Shown: positions 32,410-45,900, counted from the stretch's first letter. The stretch: DNA of 64,000 nt from Pegea sp. RAD2-039 (GCA_034620365.1 JAQGEQ010000237.1:20001-84000), one strand, 5' to 3'. Notes: generated from the letters alone by a model not told the origin. Program-made: numbers and translations.

Positions 32410-33441
32410 TTAAAAATTCAACAAGCAACGTTCTACAATAGTTTGAATAAAGTACACGACAACAGAGAAGCAAGCACAATAAGAACTAAAATCAAAATGA
32501 CGTTGTATGATATCATTAGTTTTAACTGATTCTTTTACACAGAATTCTGGAAATTTATTAAAATCTGGAAAGTTAGAAGAACATGAATAGCAATCATCGT
32601 TGCAAACAAATGATACATTTCCTTGTTTTGTAAAATTTTCAAATTTGTTGATAAACTCACATGAACAGTTCAAATTATTTCCATTTATATTTACACTTAA
32701 AACATACCGAAATATTTCTAAATCGATATTTATTATTTTATTATTGGAAACATCAAATTTTTCAAGTTTCAATTGAAACAATGGAATTGAAGTAATTAAA
32801 TTATTGTTCAATAGAAGAACTTTCAAATTAATAAATTTGTTAAATGAATTATTTCCAGAAAAAAATGTTTCAATTTCATTATGAGACAAATCTAATTCTT
32901 CAATACTAGTAGGAAACAAAAACAAAGAAATATTTTTCAACAAATTTTCTGATAAACCAATTTTCTTTAATTGTTGAAAGTCTGTAAAATCTGAGTCTTC
33001 ATTCAGAGCAGTTAGCTTGTTGTTTCTTGCTGAAAATTGTTGAAGATTTTTCGGAAGATTTTTACTTGTTGTATTGACTGATTCAATCTTGTTGTCATCC
33101 AGAACTAATTCTTTCAAATTTGAAATATCAAGTGCAGGAAAATCGACAGATTGTAAATTATTTTTGGTAATTTCTAATTCTCTTAGTTCAATGTAGTTAT
33201 GATCAAGTTTTACTTCAGACAAATTATTGTTTGATAAAATCAAAGAATTTATGCGAAAATGTTTTGTAACAAGTGAAAAATTTTGTAAAGTAACATTTAT
33301 ACATGAAACATATTTTGGAAATAACTCACAGCTAGCTGGAAAAGAGCTTTCTATAGCTGTACTGGTACAAATACAAAATATAAAAGCAAAATAAATGACA
33401 ACTAACATTCTAATTAAAAGAATTTTGTCAGAAGTTAGCAT
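32410..33441 (-). CDS. LRR surface protein (gene B2)
   Basis: 343 aa, intact, with the same signal peptide, Cys caps, LRRs and C-terminal hydrophobic end as B1. Shares with B4 the text ESVNTTSKNLPKNLQQF where B1 and B3 have TSNNLPKNLRIF. Private changes include SDFTDF, IGLSENLL and IETFFSG on the LRR surface. Palindrome AAACTATAGTTT upstream. Confidence 0.85.
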   Translation of the reverse strand: MLTSDKILLIRMLVVIYFAFIFCICTSTAIESSFPASCELFPKYVSCINVTLQNFSLVTKHFRINSLILSNNNLSEVKLDHNYIELRELEITKNNLQSVDFPALDISNLKELVLDDNKIESVNTTSKNLPKNLQQFSARNNKLTALNEDSDFTDFQQLKKIGLSENLLKNISLFLFPTSIEELDLSHNEIETFFSGNNSFNKFINLKVLLLNNNLITSIPLFQLKLEKFDVSNNKIINIDLEIFRYVLSVNINGNNLNCSCEFINKFENFTKQGNVSFVCNDDCYSCSSNFPDFNKFPEFCVKESVKTNDIIQRHFDFSSYCACFSVVVYFIQTIVERCLLNF

Positions 33442-33893
33442 AAAAAATAATAACTTTTTATCACAGAGAAAAAGCTAGAGTCAAACTATAGTTTCATTAT
33501 ACGTTGACTGTTTGATAAGTTTTGTTATCCTTTGGTCTTTTAAACCAAAAGTTCATTCTTTTCAAGAAAGTTCATTTTCAGGGTTAAATCTATTGTAGTT
33601 GGTTAAAAATATACAAAAGAAAAACTTTTTTTAGTTTTATTTTTGGAAATGTGACTATTGGAACTGAAACAAAAATGTTTTTAAGACTTAAATATTTAAG
33701 ATTTTTAACTAAAAAACTGAAAAAAAAAATATTTTTATTCAAATTTTAACATTTACTCAATTTTGCTTTTTATGTTAGTAACTTTTACAGTATTTTCTTA
33801 TTTATAGAATAAATCTTGCTCTTAAGTTTTCATTTTCATATTTCAATTTAATTTAATTCCTGAAGATTATCTATGAGATCACAACTACTAATG
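33442..33893. other. B2 upstream and Y2/X2 join
   Basis: B-type upstream sequence stops after CTATGAGAT near 33879. About 14 bases later the LINE RT relic that starts X2 begins. Confidence 0.6.
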
Positions 33894-34040
33894 GAACATA
33901 TCATTCACAATCAGATGACCAGTCATTTAATGGAGCACTATCTAATATCTGATGTCTAAAACGACATTTAAAAAAGAGATCTCGATTTTGCTACAGTATT
34001 TGACTCTGTCGTAGACAACAAACTAATTCTTGTTTCAATT
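33894..34040 (+). pseudogene. Truncated copy of the LINE RT relic
   Basis: Repeats 1505-1650 almost base for base, from HIIHNQMTSHLMEHYLIS through the motif A-like FDSV. The part of the relic left of 1505 is absent. Confidence 0.8.
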
Positions 34041-34291
34041 TTTTTTAGTCTAAATCATTAAACTATTTAAAAACTAAACTTTCGTTTTATTTGTAAAATT
34101 TTTAATTTGATTAATAATTTAAAAAGAATTTTTGTTGTTTTTAAGAAGTAAATTTAATGCTTCTGTTGTCACTACAAACTGAAAACAAAAAGTGATTAAA
34201 GTATTAATTGATTAAGATTAAATAAAGTGAAAAAAACGATTTAATTTCTAAATACAAAATATTTATTCCGACTTTTTATTAGAATTTAAGT

Positions 34292-35359
34292 CTAAACTTT
34301 TTTATCAATTACAGAATATACAGGTTCGTTTTCCGTTTTCTCATTGGAAGAGTTCACACGATTTCCAGAAAATAATGAAGAGTCAATCTGTTGATGAGAA
34401 TCATTTCTGACATCAATAGGATCAACTGCAAAACTATAAATCGGTTCATCTTCATCTGGTTCATCTTTAACATACTTTACAAGAACAATGTAAGCAATAA
34501 ATACAAACAGTACAAAAGCAAAACAACCACTAATGATAGAAATCAAACAGGTATTACTTTTACAACAACTATATTCACATTTAATTTCTACATTTCTTAT
34601 TTTTAATATATTCGTGTAAAACCTTGTAAAATTTGTCGAACAATTAAATTCATTTCGAAATAGTTCCATTTTTAAAAAGTTTTTGTTGAAATGATTTGTT
34701 GTAGGTATCAATGGATGAAAATAAAAGGTTTTAATTTTGTTATTTTGCAAGAAGAGATATGAAAGGTTTGTATAATCAGAAAATAAACGATTTTTACATT
34801 TTTTTAATGATAAAAACCTTATAGAATTATCAGACAAATCCAAGCTTTCAATATTAATAGGAAAAGAACACAACGAAAATTTAGTAATCAAATTTCCTGA
34901 TAAATCAATTTTCTTTAGTTGTTGAAAGTCTGAAAAATCTGAGTCTTCATTCAGAGCAGTAAGTTTGTTGTTCCTTGCTGAAAATTGTTGAAGATTTTTC
35001 GTAAGATTTTTACTTGTTGTATTGATTGATTCAATCTTGTTGTCATCTAATATCAGCTTATTTAGATTTTCTAAATCAAAATTTATAAATTCAATATTTT
35101 TGAAATTGTTGTTGGTAATCTTTAATAAGTTCAATTTATTATAGTTGGTATCAATATCAAGTTCAAACAAACTGTTGTTGGAGAGAATTATTGAAGTTAC
35201 AAGTAAATTCTTTGTATAAAGTGGGAATCTAGTTAATGTAACATCAACACATAAAACGATTTTCGGATATGCATAACAACTTGATAGTTCAGAATCCTCT
35301 TCACAAAAACTATTTGATATTATCATCAAGCATAAACAAAAAACTTTAGTCAAAGTCAT
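34292..35359 (-). CDS. LRR receptor with TM and tyrosine-bearing tail (gene A2)
   Basis: 355 aa, intact paralogue of A1 with the same order: signal peptide, Cys cap, LRRs, Cys-rich cap, TM (ISGCFAFVLFVFIAYIVLVK) and tail with EPIYSFAV and EPVYSVID. The tail has one DEPDE unit fewer than A1 and ends in three extra residues (KKV) because the stop is displaced. The N-terminal cap differs most (CYAYPKIVLCVDV against CYIIPKVISCVNV). The same acceptor-like TTTTCACAG lies before the ATG. Confidence 0.85.
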   Translation of the reverse strand: MTLTKVFCLCLMIISNSFCEEDSELSSCYAYPKIVLCVDVTLTRFPLYTKNLLVTSIILSNNSLFELDIDTNYNKLNLLKITNNNFKNIEFINFDLENLNKLILDDNKIESINTTSKNLTKNLQQFSARNNKLTALNEDSDFSDFQQLKKIDLSGNLITKFSLCSFPINIESLDLSDNSIRFLSLKKCKNRLFSDYTNLSYLFLQNNKIKTFYFHPLIPTTNHFNKNFLKMELFRNEFNCSTNFTRFYTNILKIRNVEIKCEYSCCKSNTCLISIISGCFAFVLFVFIAYIVLVKYVKDEPDEDEPIYSFAVDPIDVRNDSHQQIDSSLFSGNRVNSSNEKTENEPVYSVIDKKV

Positions 35360-35523
35360 TTTTCTGTGAAAACATTAAACGAAAAATTAAATGATTTATT
35401 TCTAAAACCAATCTATTGCTTTATTATCAAAGCTAAGATTTCAACTTAAACTTACACTTTAAAACTTTCCCGTTAATTCTAAAAATAAGTCGAGCTTGTT
35501 GCTAGAAATATTTTATATTTTTC

Positions 35524-35866
35524 AGAAGCTACCAACTTGTTGTATTGATTCAATCTTGTTGTAATCTGGTATCAATTTAGTTAATTTTCAAAAATAACAA
35601 TTCGGGATTATTTGTAGTAATTCTAAATTATCATAATTCAACTCGATGTTTAATAAAGTGATGTTATTGTTTGACAAAACTAGCGAAGAAATCTCTAATC
35701 TTTGTCGAATTAATGGAATTTTATCCAACTTATTGTTATAACATGAAACATAAGTAATTAAACAATCACAACCAGTTAAAAGATAACAGTTGTCTCCTTT
35801 ACTACCACTTAAAATGAAAGCTATAAAAATTAAAAAAATATTCATCTCTTTCGAGTATATAAACAT
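35524..35866 (-). pseudogene. Truncated LRR gene (N-terminal cap), X2
   Basis: 92-codon frame 35588-35866 with signal peptide from Met8, an N-terminal cap (CDCLITYVSC) and one to two LRRs, then an early stop. An LRR piece KLTKLIPDYNKIESIQQ follows in another frame at about 35524-35583, showing the original gene continued. TATA box at 35944-35952. Confidence 0.6.
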
Positions 35867-35943
35867 AAGAGACTCTTTCTGAATTTTTCGTTTGAAAAGT
35901 AAAGGCTAAAAAGCTTGTGATATTGATCAAATTTTTTTTGGAT

Positions 35944-35952
35944 CTTTATATA
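35944..35952 (-). promoter_or_regulatory. TATA box, X2 truncated LRR gene
   Basis: TATATAAAG on the minus strand, conserved with 3553-3561. Confidence 0.5.
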
Positions 35953-36935
35953 GTAGTAAGTGTTGATATTATTAAACTGACATTGTCTTTATCAAAGCAA
36001 CAATATACTTTCTCAGAAAAAAAAACAGTTAAAGGTCAAAATAGAAACAAAAGACTATTTTCATTATCAGGAAAAGAATTATTGTTGAGATGCAAATATA
36101 GAACTTACAACAAAGTTCAAAAGTTTAAATAGTAAAAAATATCGTTTGAATATTCTTCACATTGATCTACAAGTTTTTAGTTCGAAGAAAGAATATTGAA
36201 AATATACATTTTTCAGATTTACAAAATTTTTAAAAGTATTTAGATTTTTGTTGAAAAAACCATTTAATTTTGACCTTGTTCAAAATAAAATTTTTGAAAA
36301 TAAATTAAAAAACTATTTTACTTTATTTAATAACTAAACAAATTATTTCATATAAAATTCTCAAGAAGTATGTTTTTTTGCCAAAACATATTTCTAACTA
36401 AAAATTTTCAGATTAGAGTTTATTTATAAAAACAAACATGATATTTTGTCGATTAAAACAGTTTTATTTAAAGAAAAAAGAAACCTAAATATGTGACATT
36501 TAACTGATAAACTAACTAATAATTAAAAGACCTGCTTCGATCTTGAACAATCATACTGTTTGGGACAAAGCTGTAAGAAAGCAAAATAAAGTGAAATGTA
36601 AACGAACTAATTGTTTTTATGGTTTCTTCATTTTCATGATGTTGCTTTTTCTAAAGTATTTCTTAGTTGTTTTCGGATATTGACACAAATACTATCATTA
36701 AAAAGATATAATAAATATTACAACTCTATTAGTTTTATTTTAAAACTTTGTTAAAAGCATAGAAACGTTTTAAAATTTTGTTATCATCGAAATAATTGAA
36801 TTTTTATCCGCTAAAGGGCGCATTACTAAAATTGTCAGCTGATGACAAACTGTTTATTATTATCTTTTTCAAGTCAACTAACTTCTGTACAAAGATCTTT
36901 TATATTTTAAATCTTTATAAAATTTCTACTTTTAA
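35953..36935. other. Non-coding, counterpart of 3562-4540
   Basis: No exon recognised; small plus-strand frames here lack homology. Confidence 0.4.
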
Positions 36936-36977
36936 AGTTTTTGTGAAGAGGATTCTGAACTATCAATGTCATGCAAA
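36936..36977 (+). pseudogene. Relic of gene A N-terminus, X2
   Basis: SFCEEDSELS on the plus strand, as at 4541-4582. Confidence 0.65.
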
Positions 36978-37260
36978 AGATTTATTTCAAAACTAAAAGG
37001 TTTTTTACGATGTATAAGAATTTTTTAAAATAAAAAATAAACTGAACATCTGTGTTGATATCACTTCATACAGAATACAAACTATTTATTTAAACATTAA
37101 AAAAACAAACTTTACATACAAAGTTATAAATAACTTAAAAGATTATGCTTGTTTTGTTTGCTTAATTTGTAGTTTAACTTTTGTCAATCAGCTTAAGTTT
37201 GTTTGTGTATAAGTCGACTATTGACAAGTGTTTGATGTACTATTTCTATTTAATTTTCAG

Positions 37261-37341
37261 ATTCCAGCAAAGAGTGCGAGAACTTTAACAACTCGCTTTA
37301 ACTTAACAAGAAAAATTAATAATATTGAAAGTGTAAAGTAG
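37261..37341 (+). other. Candidate plus-strand terminal exon, X2
   Basis: Identical to 4867-4947, with the same acceptor. Confidence 0.3.
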
Positions 37342-39667
37342 TTTAAAGTTACCTTTTGTAGAAAAATAGAAACTCCCTAAAATAGTTTTAATTTCAATAA
37401 TTACTTTTATTTAATTAATGTATATCATGCTAACAACGTTTTTCTATTAATGTTAGTTGTTATATAATCCTTTTTATTTTGGTTCGTAACAATTTCTTAG
37501 TCTTATATAAAGTCAAGAAAGTTTTTTATACAGATAAACATTAACTCAGTGACAAAAGTATTGAGAGCTTATTAGCATCATTCAATGTATAAAATTTTTA
37601 ATATTGTTTAAATTTATATTTTATTGTAAGAATAGTATTTGCAAATTAAACTTTTTTAATCTGATAAATTTTTCAATATTCTTACCAATCTTACAGATAT
37701 TGAAAATAAGTTATAAAGTAAAAACAATTCTTTAGATTTTTTTTTGAAATCACCCTTGTACAAGATTATATTAAAAATCATCATCTGTTACAAACACAGC
37801 TAAAAGAAATCTTCAAATTATTTTCATATTATATATTTCAATTAGTTTTATACTTTGCATCTAACTTCGTAATATATTTTATTATTATTATTACAAGAAA
37901 TATAAATGAGGATATTTGGATAATTGCAAACAGCTTATAAATTAATTAAATCAACAAGTCATCGAAAGATCTGTGCTTTTTCATTGGACTATCTTCAATC
38001 CTAATTAAGTAGTTTCTGAATCTGAAACGATAAAAATACATCTTGAATTGCTGAGTTGTTGGAAATGAATGTTAAAAAAAATTGAATAAATGAAAAGGCA
38101 CCATAAAATCAAAAGAAGAAAGAATTTTTCGGTTTGTCTCCAAATTTTAAATATATTTCTATTTAGAAGAAATAAAATTTTTTGGTAAAATCTACTTTTG
38201 AATAAATAATAGTTTAACTAGAAAGTCAGTAAGACAATCAGTTAAATACGTTCCAAGCAATTCATATAGAAAAAAGGTTTATTTGAAAAATTGTCTTGTT
38301 AAATTTGTTTTTACAGTTTTATTTAAAACCTCATCAAATTGTAGCTATAAAAGGTTGGATTACTCATTCAAAAAACATGTCACTATAAACTATATTTTCT
38401 TAATATCAAAGGGAAACAATTATTACATATTTTATAATTTTACGTTAAACAGATTTTGAAAAGAATAAAACAAAAAACAAATTTTGATAATTTTTGATAT
38501 ACAAATTTCAAAAGATTTTTTCAACTGATTTTCCGAATAAATTAAGAATCTATTAGAAAATTTAAATCAATTTGTTAAACAAATATCATAAAATTTCTTA
38601 TATTAAGAATAATATAATTATTTAAATCAACTAAGTTATCTTTAATAAATATAATTTTTTCATTATATTTTAATCTAGTAAAAAATGGTTTAAATTAAAG
38701 ATAATATTTAACCTAAAAAGTGAAATGTCATCAAAAGTAAAACATAAAGAAAATGACAAAACATTTGAAAAGTTATTTTTCTATAAATGATTTTAAAATC
38801 GAACAACTTGTTGAACCGAAAATAGTTAAAACTTAAAGCTTGAAAATATTTTAGATAAAACCAAATAATTAACTAGTTTGACTGTATGATCTAATTTTAC
38901 AAATAACTTTTCCAACTAAAAGACAAATTGCCAACCTTATTTTCAACAGTTTATAAATAATTACACAAAATTATTATTATGAAAACCAAATTCTAAAATA
39001 TCTCAATAAAATCAGTCACTGAAGATAAAGAATGATTTTACTTTTCTACTAGTTTTCAAGCTGTACTCATCTATTTATATGTTTCTTACAAATTATTTAC
39101 TTTTTAGTTTATACAAGTTAATTACAAAGTTGAAAATTAGTATAAATCTTTTTCTGAATAAACAAAGTAGTTTATACAAAAGTTTGTAATTATTTGTTAG
39201 CAAGAGAAAGATAAATCAAACTTTTAATTGAATATTTACTTACAGTTGTGGTTTAGTAAACATTAAACGGAAATTAAAAACTAAGTCTTGACATTAGTAT
39301 TATTCATAAAAGTATTCCGTAAAAATATTTATACATTTATTTACCAAATATTTACTTTTTAACAATTTTAATTATGAATTTTATTAGAAAGTTCTAATGT
39401 TTGTATGATTTGTAAAACATTTGTTTTAATTGTAGATCACGGTATGAAAATGTTCAATCACAAAAGTATTTATAATCATATTTATTTGTCGTACTTTTGT
39501 AACCAACAATTATTCTAAATTCATTAATTGCATATAATTTGACAACATTCTATCTATGTTAAAATTTTAATGTAAAATATTTGAAATTATTTAGAAATTA
39601 AATCGATTTAAAATTAAGTTTTTTAAAAAATGAAAATCTTCTGAATAATTTTTTAAACTTTCAACTA
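37342..39667. other. X2 spacer with T gene deleted and LINE empty site
   Basis: About 37422-37645 is absent from X1. The last T exon survives near 37975-38022. A join at about 38142 (CAAATT microhomology) marks loss of the sequence matching 5536-7792. The LINE empty site ATTAC is at 38422-38426. Confidence 0.7.
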
Positions 39668-39735
39668 ATCAAGCAAACTAACTGATTTGAATGAAGATGC
39701 CGAATATTCAAAGCTTGAACTACGTAATAATTTGT
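39668..39735 (+). pseudogene. LRR-module relic, X2
   Basis: SSKLTDLNEDAEYSKLELRN on the plus strand, counterpart of 12299-12340 and better preserved. Confidence 0.6.
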
Positions 39736-41439
39736 ATATAATTTATAAGCTTCTTTTGTTGTTTTCGATTCTAATTTTTATAAAAAGTTAGTTTCATATA
39801 ATGATGAAATCGAATTGTGTTTGTCAATCTATTTCATAGCTTGAATTTTAAATACTCTTTTACTAACTGCTATTTACTTAAATAAAATGCTTCTAGTAAA
39901 CTTTAATCTCCTGGAATATTCAAAAGACTTAAAAGATAAAAATAAATCTTTGTTAGTAAATTTACAAAAGTTGGACAGTTTTAGTTATTACAATGTTTAT
40001 TTGAACTTAGTTATTTTTCTTCTTAGGGTTGCACGTAATTTCAACTATAACTAATTTTGATTGTTTCTCTAATATATATAAGGATTTAAAAGATAGAAAT
40101 AAAAAATTGTTAGTTTTTACTTTATACAGAGTTGTTTTTAAGGCTAATTTTTACAATAGAACAATATTTGAAAAATTTACGATAAAATGAGATTTTAAAA
40201 CTCCTATAAATGAAAAAATATTCAAAATATTAGTGTTTTTATTATAAGGTCCAAAGTATATTATTCAGCATATGTTTGTCTAGTACAATTAATGGTAACT
40301 GTAGATTGTGATCGAATGAAAGTGTTTCTTTGGTAAATATATTAAACTTGTAAAAACAATTTTGAATCACATAATTAAGAAACACAACATCTCCTAATAA
40401 ACGCAATTTCAAAAAAATTATCTTTTTTAAATTTTTTTTTGAAACAAAAAATTTATTTTAACGTTTTGATAACAAAGTTTTTCTATAGAACATATTAAAG
40501 TCTTATTATTTCCTAATTTATTTAATTACTTCTTTTAACCAATTAGTTATTTATTTTAGATTACAAACAAATTTTAATTTGTATAAGGTAATGACTTGAG
40601 GTTGAGGAGTGTTATTTGAGTTTAGAGTTTATTGATATATGCAAAGCCTATCATGAGATCAAATATTTGTCAAGGAGACATTTATTGATATAGCAACACA
40701 AAATTATCTTAAATCAACAAATGAAATAAGAATGCATCAATTCACAACTTGTAAAACGTAAAATAAACTAGAATCGATGAAATCTTTAGATTAACAAAAT
40801 TCTTTTATTTTATTTTTCTATATTTTTCATTTTCACAGAACTTCAACAAATCAAAGTAATAAGAAAATTTATGTTCTTATTAATATAATCTGTATTTAGT
40901 AGATTACTAACTATAATCTGTTAAAAAAGATAAAACAGAATTCGGTTTCTTTTTCTTTTGTATTTCCAAAATGATGTATTCTTAGCAAGAACAAATCTTT
41001 AAAGTAATTATATGTAACTTTGAAATCACATATAAAATAAAACTATTTACAAATTAAATTAAATGTTTGTTTTGATTTGATTAAACAGTAAAGAGAAACG
41101 CATCAAGTTGAATTGCTGGTTGTTTTAATAACATTTATCTTTGCTAAAGAAAATTGACTGGTCATGCATTACTAAAATCTATTTCATTTTTAATGCTAAA
41201 GTCAAAACTATTTTACTGATTAGGATGAGTTGCTTTTATGACAAGCTTTTATCCAGTAACTACTTCTTTTATATGAAATTAATCCCAAATACAAGGAAAT
41301 GGGAACATTGAAAATGATTAACAACAAATTTAAACTCTTTGATTTTTTAGACATGATTTTAATCTTTTTTAACTTATTTAGTTTTAGATGAAAAGTTGTT
41401 CATCAAAACAAATAAAATCATCCGAAGTATCTTTCAAAA
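39736..41439 (+). other. Eroded inverted gene-B upstream region, X2
   Basis: Counterpart of 12341-14064; no open exon. Confidence 0.4.
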
Positions 41440-41500
41440 TTTTCAGCAAAAAATGACAAACTTACTGCTTTGAATGAAGGTTTAAATCAAAGACCTCATA
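41440..41500 (+). pseudogene. LRR-module relic of inverted gene B, X2
   Basis: KNDKLTALNEGLNQRPH on the plus strand, counterpart of 14065-14130. Confidence 0.6.
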
Positions 41501-41814
41501 CAAACAGTGATAAGATTAAAAAATCTTCAATATAAAATGATTCATTTATTCATTCAACAAAAGTGAAAAATGTTTACGTAATGTAAGAATTAATTACAAA
41601 ATCCTTTAAACTAACCTCACTCAAATATCTTTTAGAATAAAGTTTTTGCTTTCTACATATCGATACTTTTTCAATTCATTCTAGATAACAGTAAGCTTTC
41701 TTTAGCTTCCTAATGGTGGTTTATTCTGAATATTATTTGAAAACTTCAAGCCGCAAACATATTCAATTAGTACAAAATAGTTGACAGTATTTTAAGTGAA
41801 AAGTAGTTACTATT

Positions 41815-42024
41815 AAACTGTGAATTTTTCCTTTGTTTTCGATAATATTTTAATTCTATGTAATTATTCACTGTTATATGCTTTGAGGACAACTGAAATC
41901 TCATGTGTTACATCTTTTGCTTTCTATATTTCTAACTTAATAGATGTTATTTGTGAGAATGTGTGTGGGAGGTGCTCTCTTCAGACACCCTGCTTCACGT
42001 TTATTGAAATAAATAAATAAATAA
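41815..42024 (+). mobile_element. 5'-truncated LINE 3' UTR, X2
   Basis: Same remnant as 14441-14645, with one more AAAT unit in the tail. Confidence 0.85.
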
Positions 42025-42337
42025 TGAATTCTGAGTAATATGATTAATTAATTAAGTTCTGAATTATAAGTAAAGCAATAAATTAAAATGCAAAGTTAGT
42101 AATATTGTTAAGTTATTTTAACTTTTTTTTTTATAACAAATTTCAAATAAGAAGTAGTTAATAGTACATTGACTTTGGTTATGAAGGTTTTGTTAACTAT
42201 TTTTAGCAGTGTAAATAAACCTTTATTAACAAAAAGTTTACTCAAAGAAAAAAAACTGACCGATAAGGATTAATAGAAATGACATTCGAAAGAATAAATT
42301 TATTCCATTATGAATTATTAATGAACAAAACTTTCAT

Positions 42338-42592
42338 TTACAACGGTAATTGAATTTTAATGCAATGATTAGTTAGAAGGAGAATATAAATGCTAATACA
42401 AAATTCATAGAGTAATAAATTCATAAAATTATTTTTATTATCTGCTTCTGTTGCATATTTCAGATTAGATTTCACCAATTGCTTAAAATTTAAAGTTTGT
42501 ACATTGATGTTTAAGCCCTGGTACTGAATAAAATCTTCTATAGAGCACTTTGTAGAACTGATCGGGTCAATGGAATCAGTTTTTACAAAACA
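42338..42592 (-). CDS. Orphan terminal exon, X2 copy
   Basis: The 84-codon frame starting CFVKTDSIDP is fully open as at 14959-15213, with the same acceptor. Retention of a 255-nt frame in both copies is mild support for coding, although the copies are too alike to test selection by eye. Confidence 0.4.
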   Translation of the reverse strand, partial: CFVKTDSIDPISSTKCSIEDFIQYQGLNINVQTLNFKQLVKSNLKYATEADNKNNFMNLLLYEFCISIYILLLTNHCIKIQLPL

Positions 42593-42904
42593 CTGTAAAA
42601 ATTAAATAAAACTTAGAGTTGACTTGTTAGTAGATGGAAATCTCATAAGAAATGAATTGTTAAAGATTAATAATCTAATTAATCTTCAGATATAATTTTA
42701 AATGATTTTGTAAGCAAGTTCTAGAATGTTACCTTAAAAAATTAAAATTTGCAGTTGATTTGGATACGCTATGTAACTTCTAAATCTAACTACTTTACCA
42801 TAATCAAATTAACAGTAATTATGATTCACTTCAAACTATTATTGAAAAAATAAAAGTTAAATGATTTCAAACTTGTATAATTTGAATTTAGGTAATGACA
42901 AATT

Positions 42905-45900
42905 TCATAGATAAACTTGTAACAAAAAACTGTAATCAAACCTATATTCATCAAAATTAGAACTCTGGCTTAACTTCTTTTCTTCATAATATTTTTCTTT
43001 TATATTTAACCCACTGTACCTTTTTATATTAACTTCTTCTTTTTCTTGACAAGTATCAATATTATCTGTTAACTTCATCTCTTTTTCAATCTCATCTTGA
43101 AGTAACTCTGTAATATGAGATGAATCTAAATGTTCTTCACCAACGATTTTAACTAGATTTATTTTTACTTACCAGAAGCCTCATATTGAGAGGAATCATT
43201 CATATTGTAAGAATATATTGGGTGTCCTTTGTATATTTCTTTAACAACAGCTTCTATAAGGACCCTTTTATCATCTGAATTTTTGATATCAGCTTCAACA
43301 TCATCATGTGATTGAGATTTTTTACTTTGTTTTCTAACAAAATTGATTTAAATAAAATAATCTCTATTATTTGAAAAGAAAAAGTTTTCTTTTTCAAATC
43401 ATTAAAAAGCAAAATAAGTATTCAAAAGTATAAAAAATTAACATAATATTCATTTAGTTTTTATTATTTTGTTAGCTCAACTATATAATTTTATAGAATT
43501 ATAATTTCTAATTTCTAATATTTTCTAAACATCATTTTTTTTACTATTGGTTCAATCAAATTTAAAAGCATTAATTGACCTAAACCTCAAACAGAATTAT
43601 CATTTTCTAATACATATACTTTAAATAAAGTTTTAAGAAACATCATTAACTCATCAAACATCAAATGATCTTCATTATTTTTCAGCAAAAGTCTTTCTAT
43701 AAACTTTTAAATATTAAAACTGAAGTAAATTTTTACCGGATTAAATGAAAAAATAAAATTATATTTTGCTATTAGTCTGAAAGGAAGTACTTAATAAAAT
43801 AATCAAAATATGTTGAAGAAACAATTTACCTTGCATAAAAATAACCTATCCAGAAGATAGCACAGCCAACCATAGTAAGTATAAGTATCACCAAAACCTT
43901 ATGGGAATTCTGAAATGCAAAAAATGCAATGTTAAATATTGAAAAGTTATAAAGTAAATTCATTTTCAGAAATATAAAAAAATTCAGAAACATTTTAAAA
44001 CATTTTTTTTACGATATTCTTTGCAAATCTCTTTTTCATTATTATAACTTTGTCTGATTATAACTAATTTTTGAATAATTGTTTTGAAAAGAATAAGTGA
44101 GAAATAGTAACTTCTATTCTATTTTTACATACTTGTGTTTTACAGAGTCTTTTGATTAATTTTAACTTTGACAAATAAAGTATTTATTAAAAAGACTTGA
44201 TTTCATTCGGGATTCTTTTGTTACTAAATCTCAATTAATTTTTTAGTTTTATAATAATATCAATTAATAGTAATAGAATTATAACTTTAGTGCAACTAAA
44301 TTAACTTGGAATGCTTCACATTTAATTAACTTGAAAGGAAATCCAATATTCAAATTAAGAACATTTATTCAAAACCCTTATGCTATTAATCCAACTTAAT
44401 ATTCGATATAATTCTACTTTTAAACTTTACTTATTTCAAACTTATTTTTTTAACTTGTTACTATTTAGTGATGAATTCTTACTTCCATGGATCCTAATTT
44501 TTCATTTATACTTTTTGTGATAAAATTTATTCTTTTATTTTCAACCTCTTGTAACCTTTTGAATTCTAAAAACGGAAAAAAGTTACAATACTTTATTTTG
44601 ACAATAAAATTATTAAAATGATAATTACTGTAAAAATGTGCAAACATTAGTTTTGTTTCTCCCATTTTTGGTCGCAATTGATATTTATTTATTTATTTTG
44701 AAATTTACATAAAATTTAAATATCATTATACTTAAATAGAAACAATAAAAATATTTATCATTGATATTGTTATTCTCAATTAAAATGAATCGTCTTTAAA
44801 TTTTGATAATTAGTGGTTAAGAGCTTCAAATCTTTATCATTGCTTTCAAATGCAGTCATTTATATTTTTATTCAAATTAGTGTTTTGATTTGAAAAAAAG
44901 TATTCAATTCTTGTAAGATACCTTTTATAGATCTGTCCAATTTCATTTCCAAGATATTTATTTTCTAAATTATATAAAAAAAACTGTTAGTTAACTGATC
45001 ATTCACAAATTATCACGATATAAAATATTTTATTTTATACATTTCTCAAATCAATAAATAAATAAAAAATTACTTTACCAAAACTCAATTTAGTAAACTT
45101 AGTAATCTACAAATTACATTTATTTATGAAAACAATAATCGTTAATAATTTATGAAGTTCAAAAGTTTCTCTTGTCGCTGTAGAAACTTGCAAAAATGTT
45201 AAACAAAAGCAATTTAGTTTATTAAATTGTTTAATCAGTTCTTCACCAATGTGAAGGAATCTCCATAATGCTCTATACTCGTAAGTAAATTTTACAGAAG
45301 TAATTAAAAACTTCGTATTTAACACTTCAAAAAAGAGTTAAATATAAGGTTCGATTCTGATATAATGCAAATATAGTGAATTAATTATTTATTAAACTAA
45401 CTTACATGAGAATAATCCAACTCAAGTATTTGATCTAAGGTTTGAAAACAATAAAAATTAATGTTTTTAAAATTAATAACTAAAATGATTTATTACAAAA
45501 AAAAACATAATTAATGAACCTTAGTTGACTAAATGTCAAAAGAACTTAAACATTTTTGAACTATTCGTCAATAAAACATATTTTAGAAGTTAATCAAAGT
45601 TAAAGAAGCTTAAATACCTTGACAATAAAAGTAAGAAGGGCTTTTTTCACATGTTTTACAATTATTAGTAATAATGTCATAAAAGTTTCTTCCTTTTGAA
45701 TTTTCTTTGCATGTGTCTATTTTCTCAATGAAATCCTGTTAATAGGATTCAAAAAATTAAAAACAGAAAATGCTTGCATCATTGAAATTCCACTACAGAT
45801 AACCATATAAAATTAGGTACAACTTACAAATGTTTTAACAAATCGATGATCTCAGAGTTAATTGTTAAATAAATATTATAAATTAAAACTTGTAGCTGAA

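Larger units (their letters stand above)
1505..33885. repeat. Large tandem duplication, copy 1 (X1-Y1-Y2)
   Basis: The same gene order recurs from 33894: gene A, truncated LRR gene, LINE 3' remnant, orphan terminal exon, then two Y blocks. The offset is about 32.38 kb at gene A and about 27.65 kb in the Y blocks. The difference is explained by a LINE present only in copy 1, a 2.26-kb deletion in copy 2 and a roughly 210-bp segment present only in copy 2. Confidence 0.9.
25029..33885. repeat. Y block, copy Y2
   Basis: Same gene order as Y1. It lacks about 715 bp present in Y1, Y3 and Y4 between about 30857 and 30862, which fuses C terminal-exon and gene D sequence. It ends at the join with X2. 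Confidence 0.85.

Noticed and set aside
37422..37645. Insertion sequence in X2
   Set aside because: No terminal inverted repeats or target duplication seen; equally well a deletion in X1.
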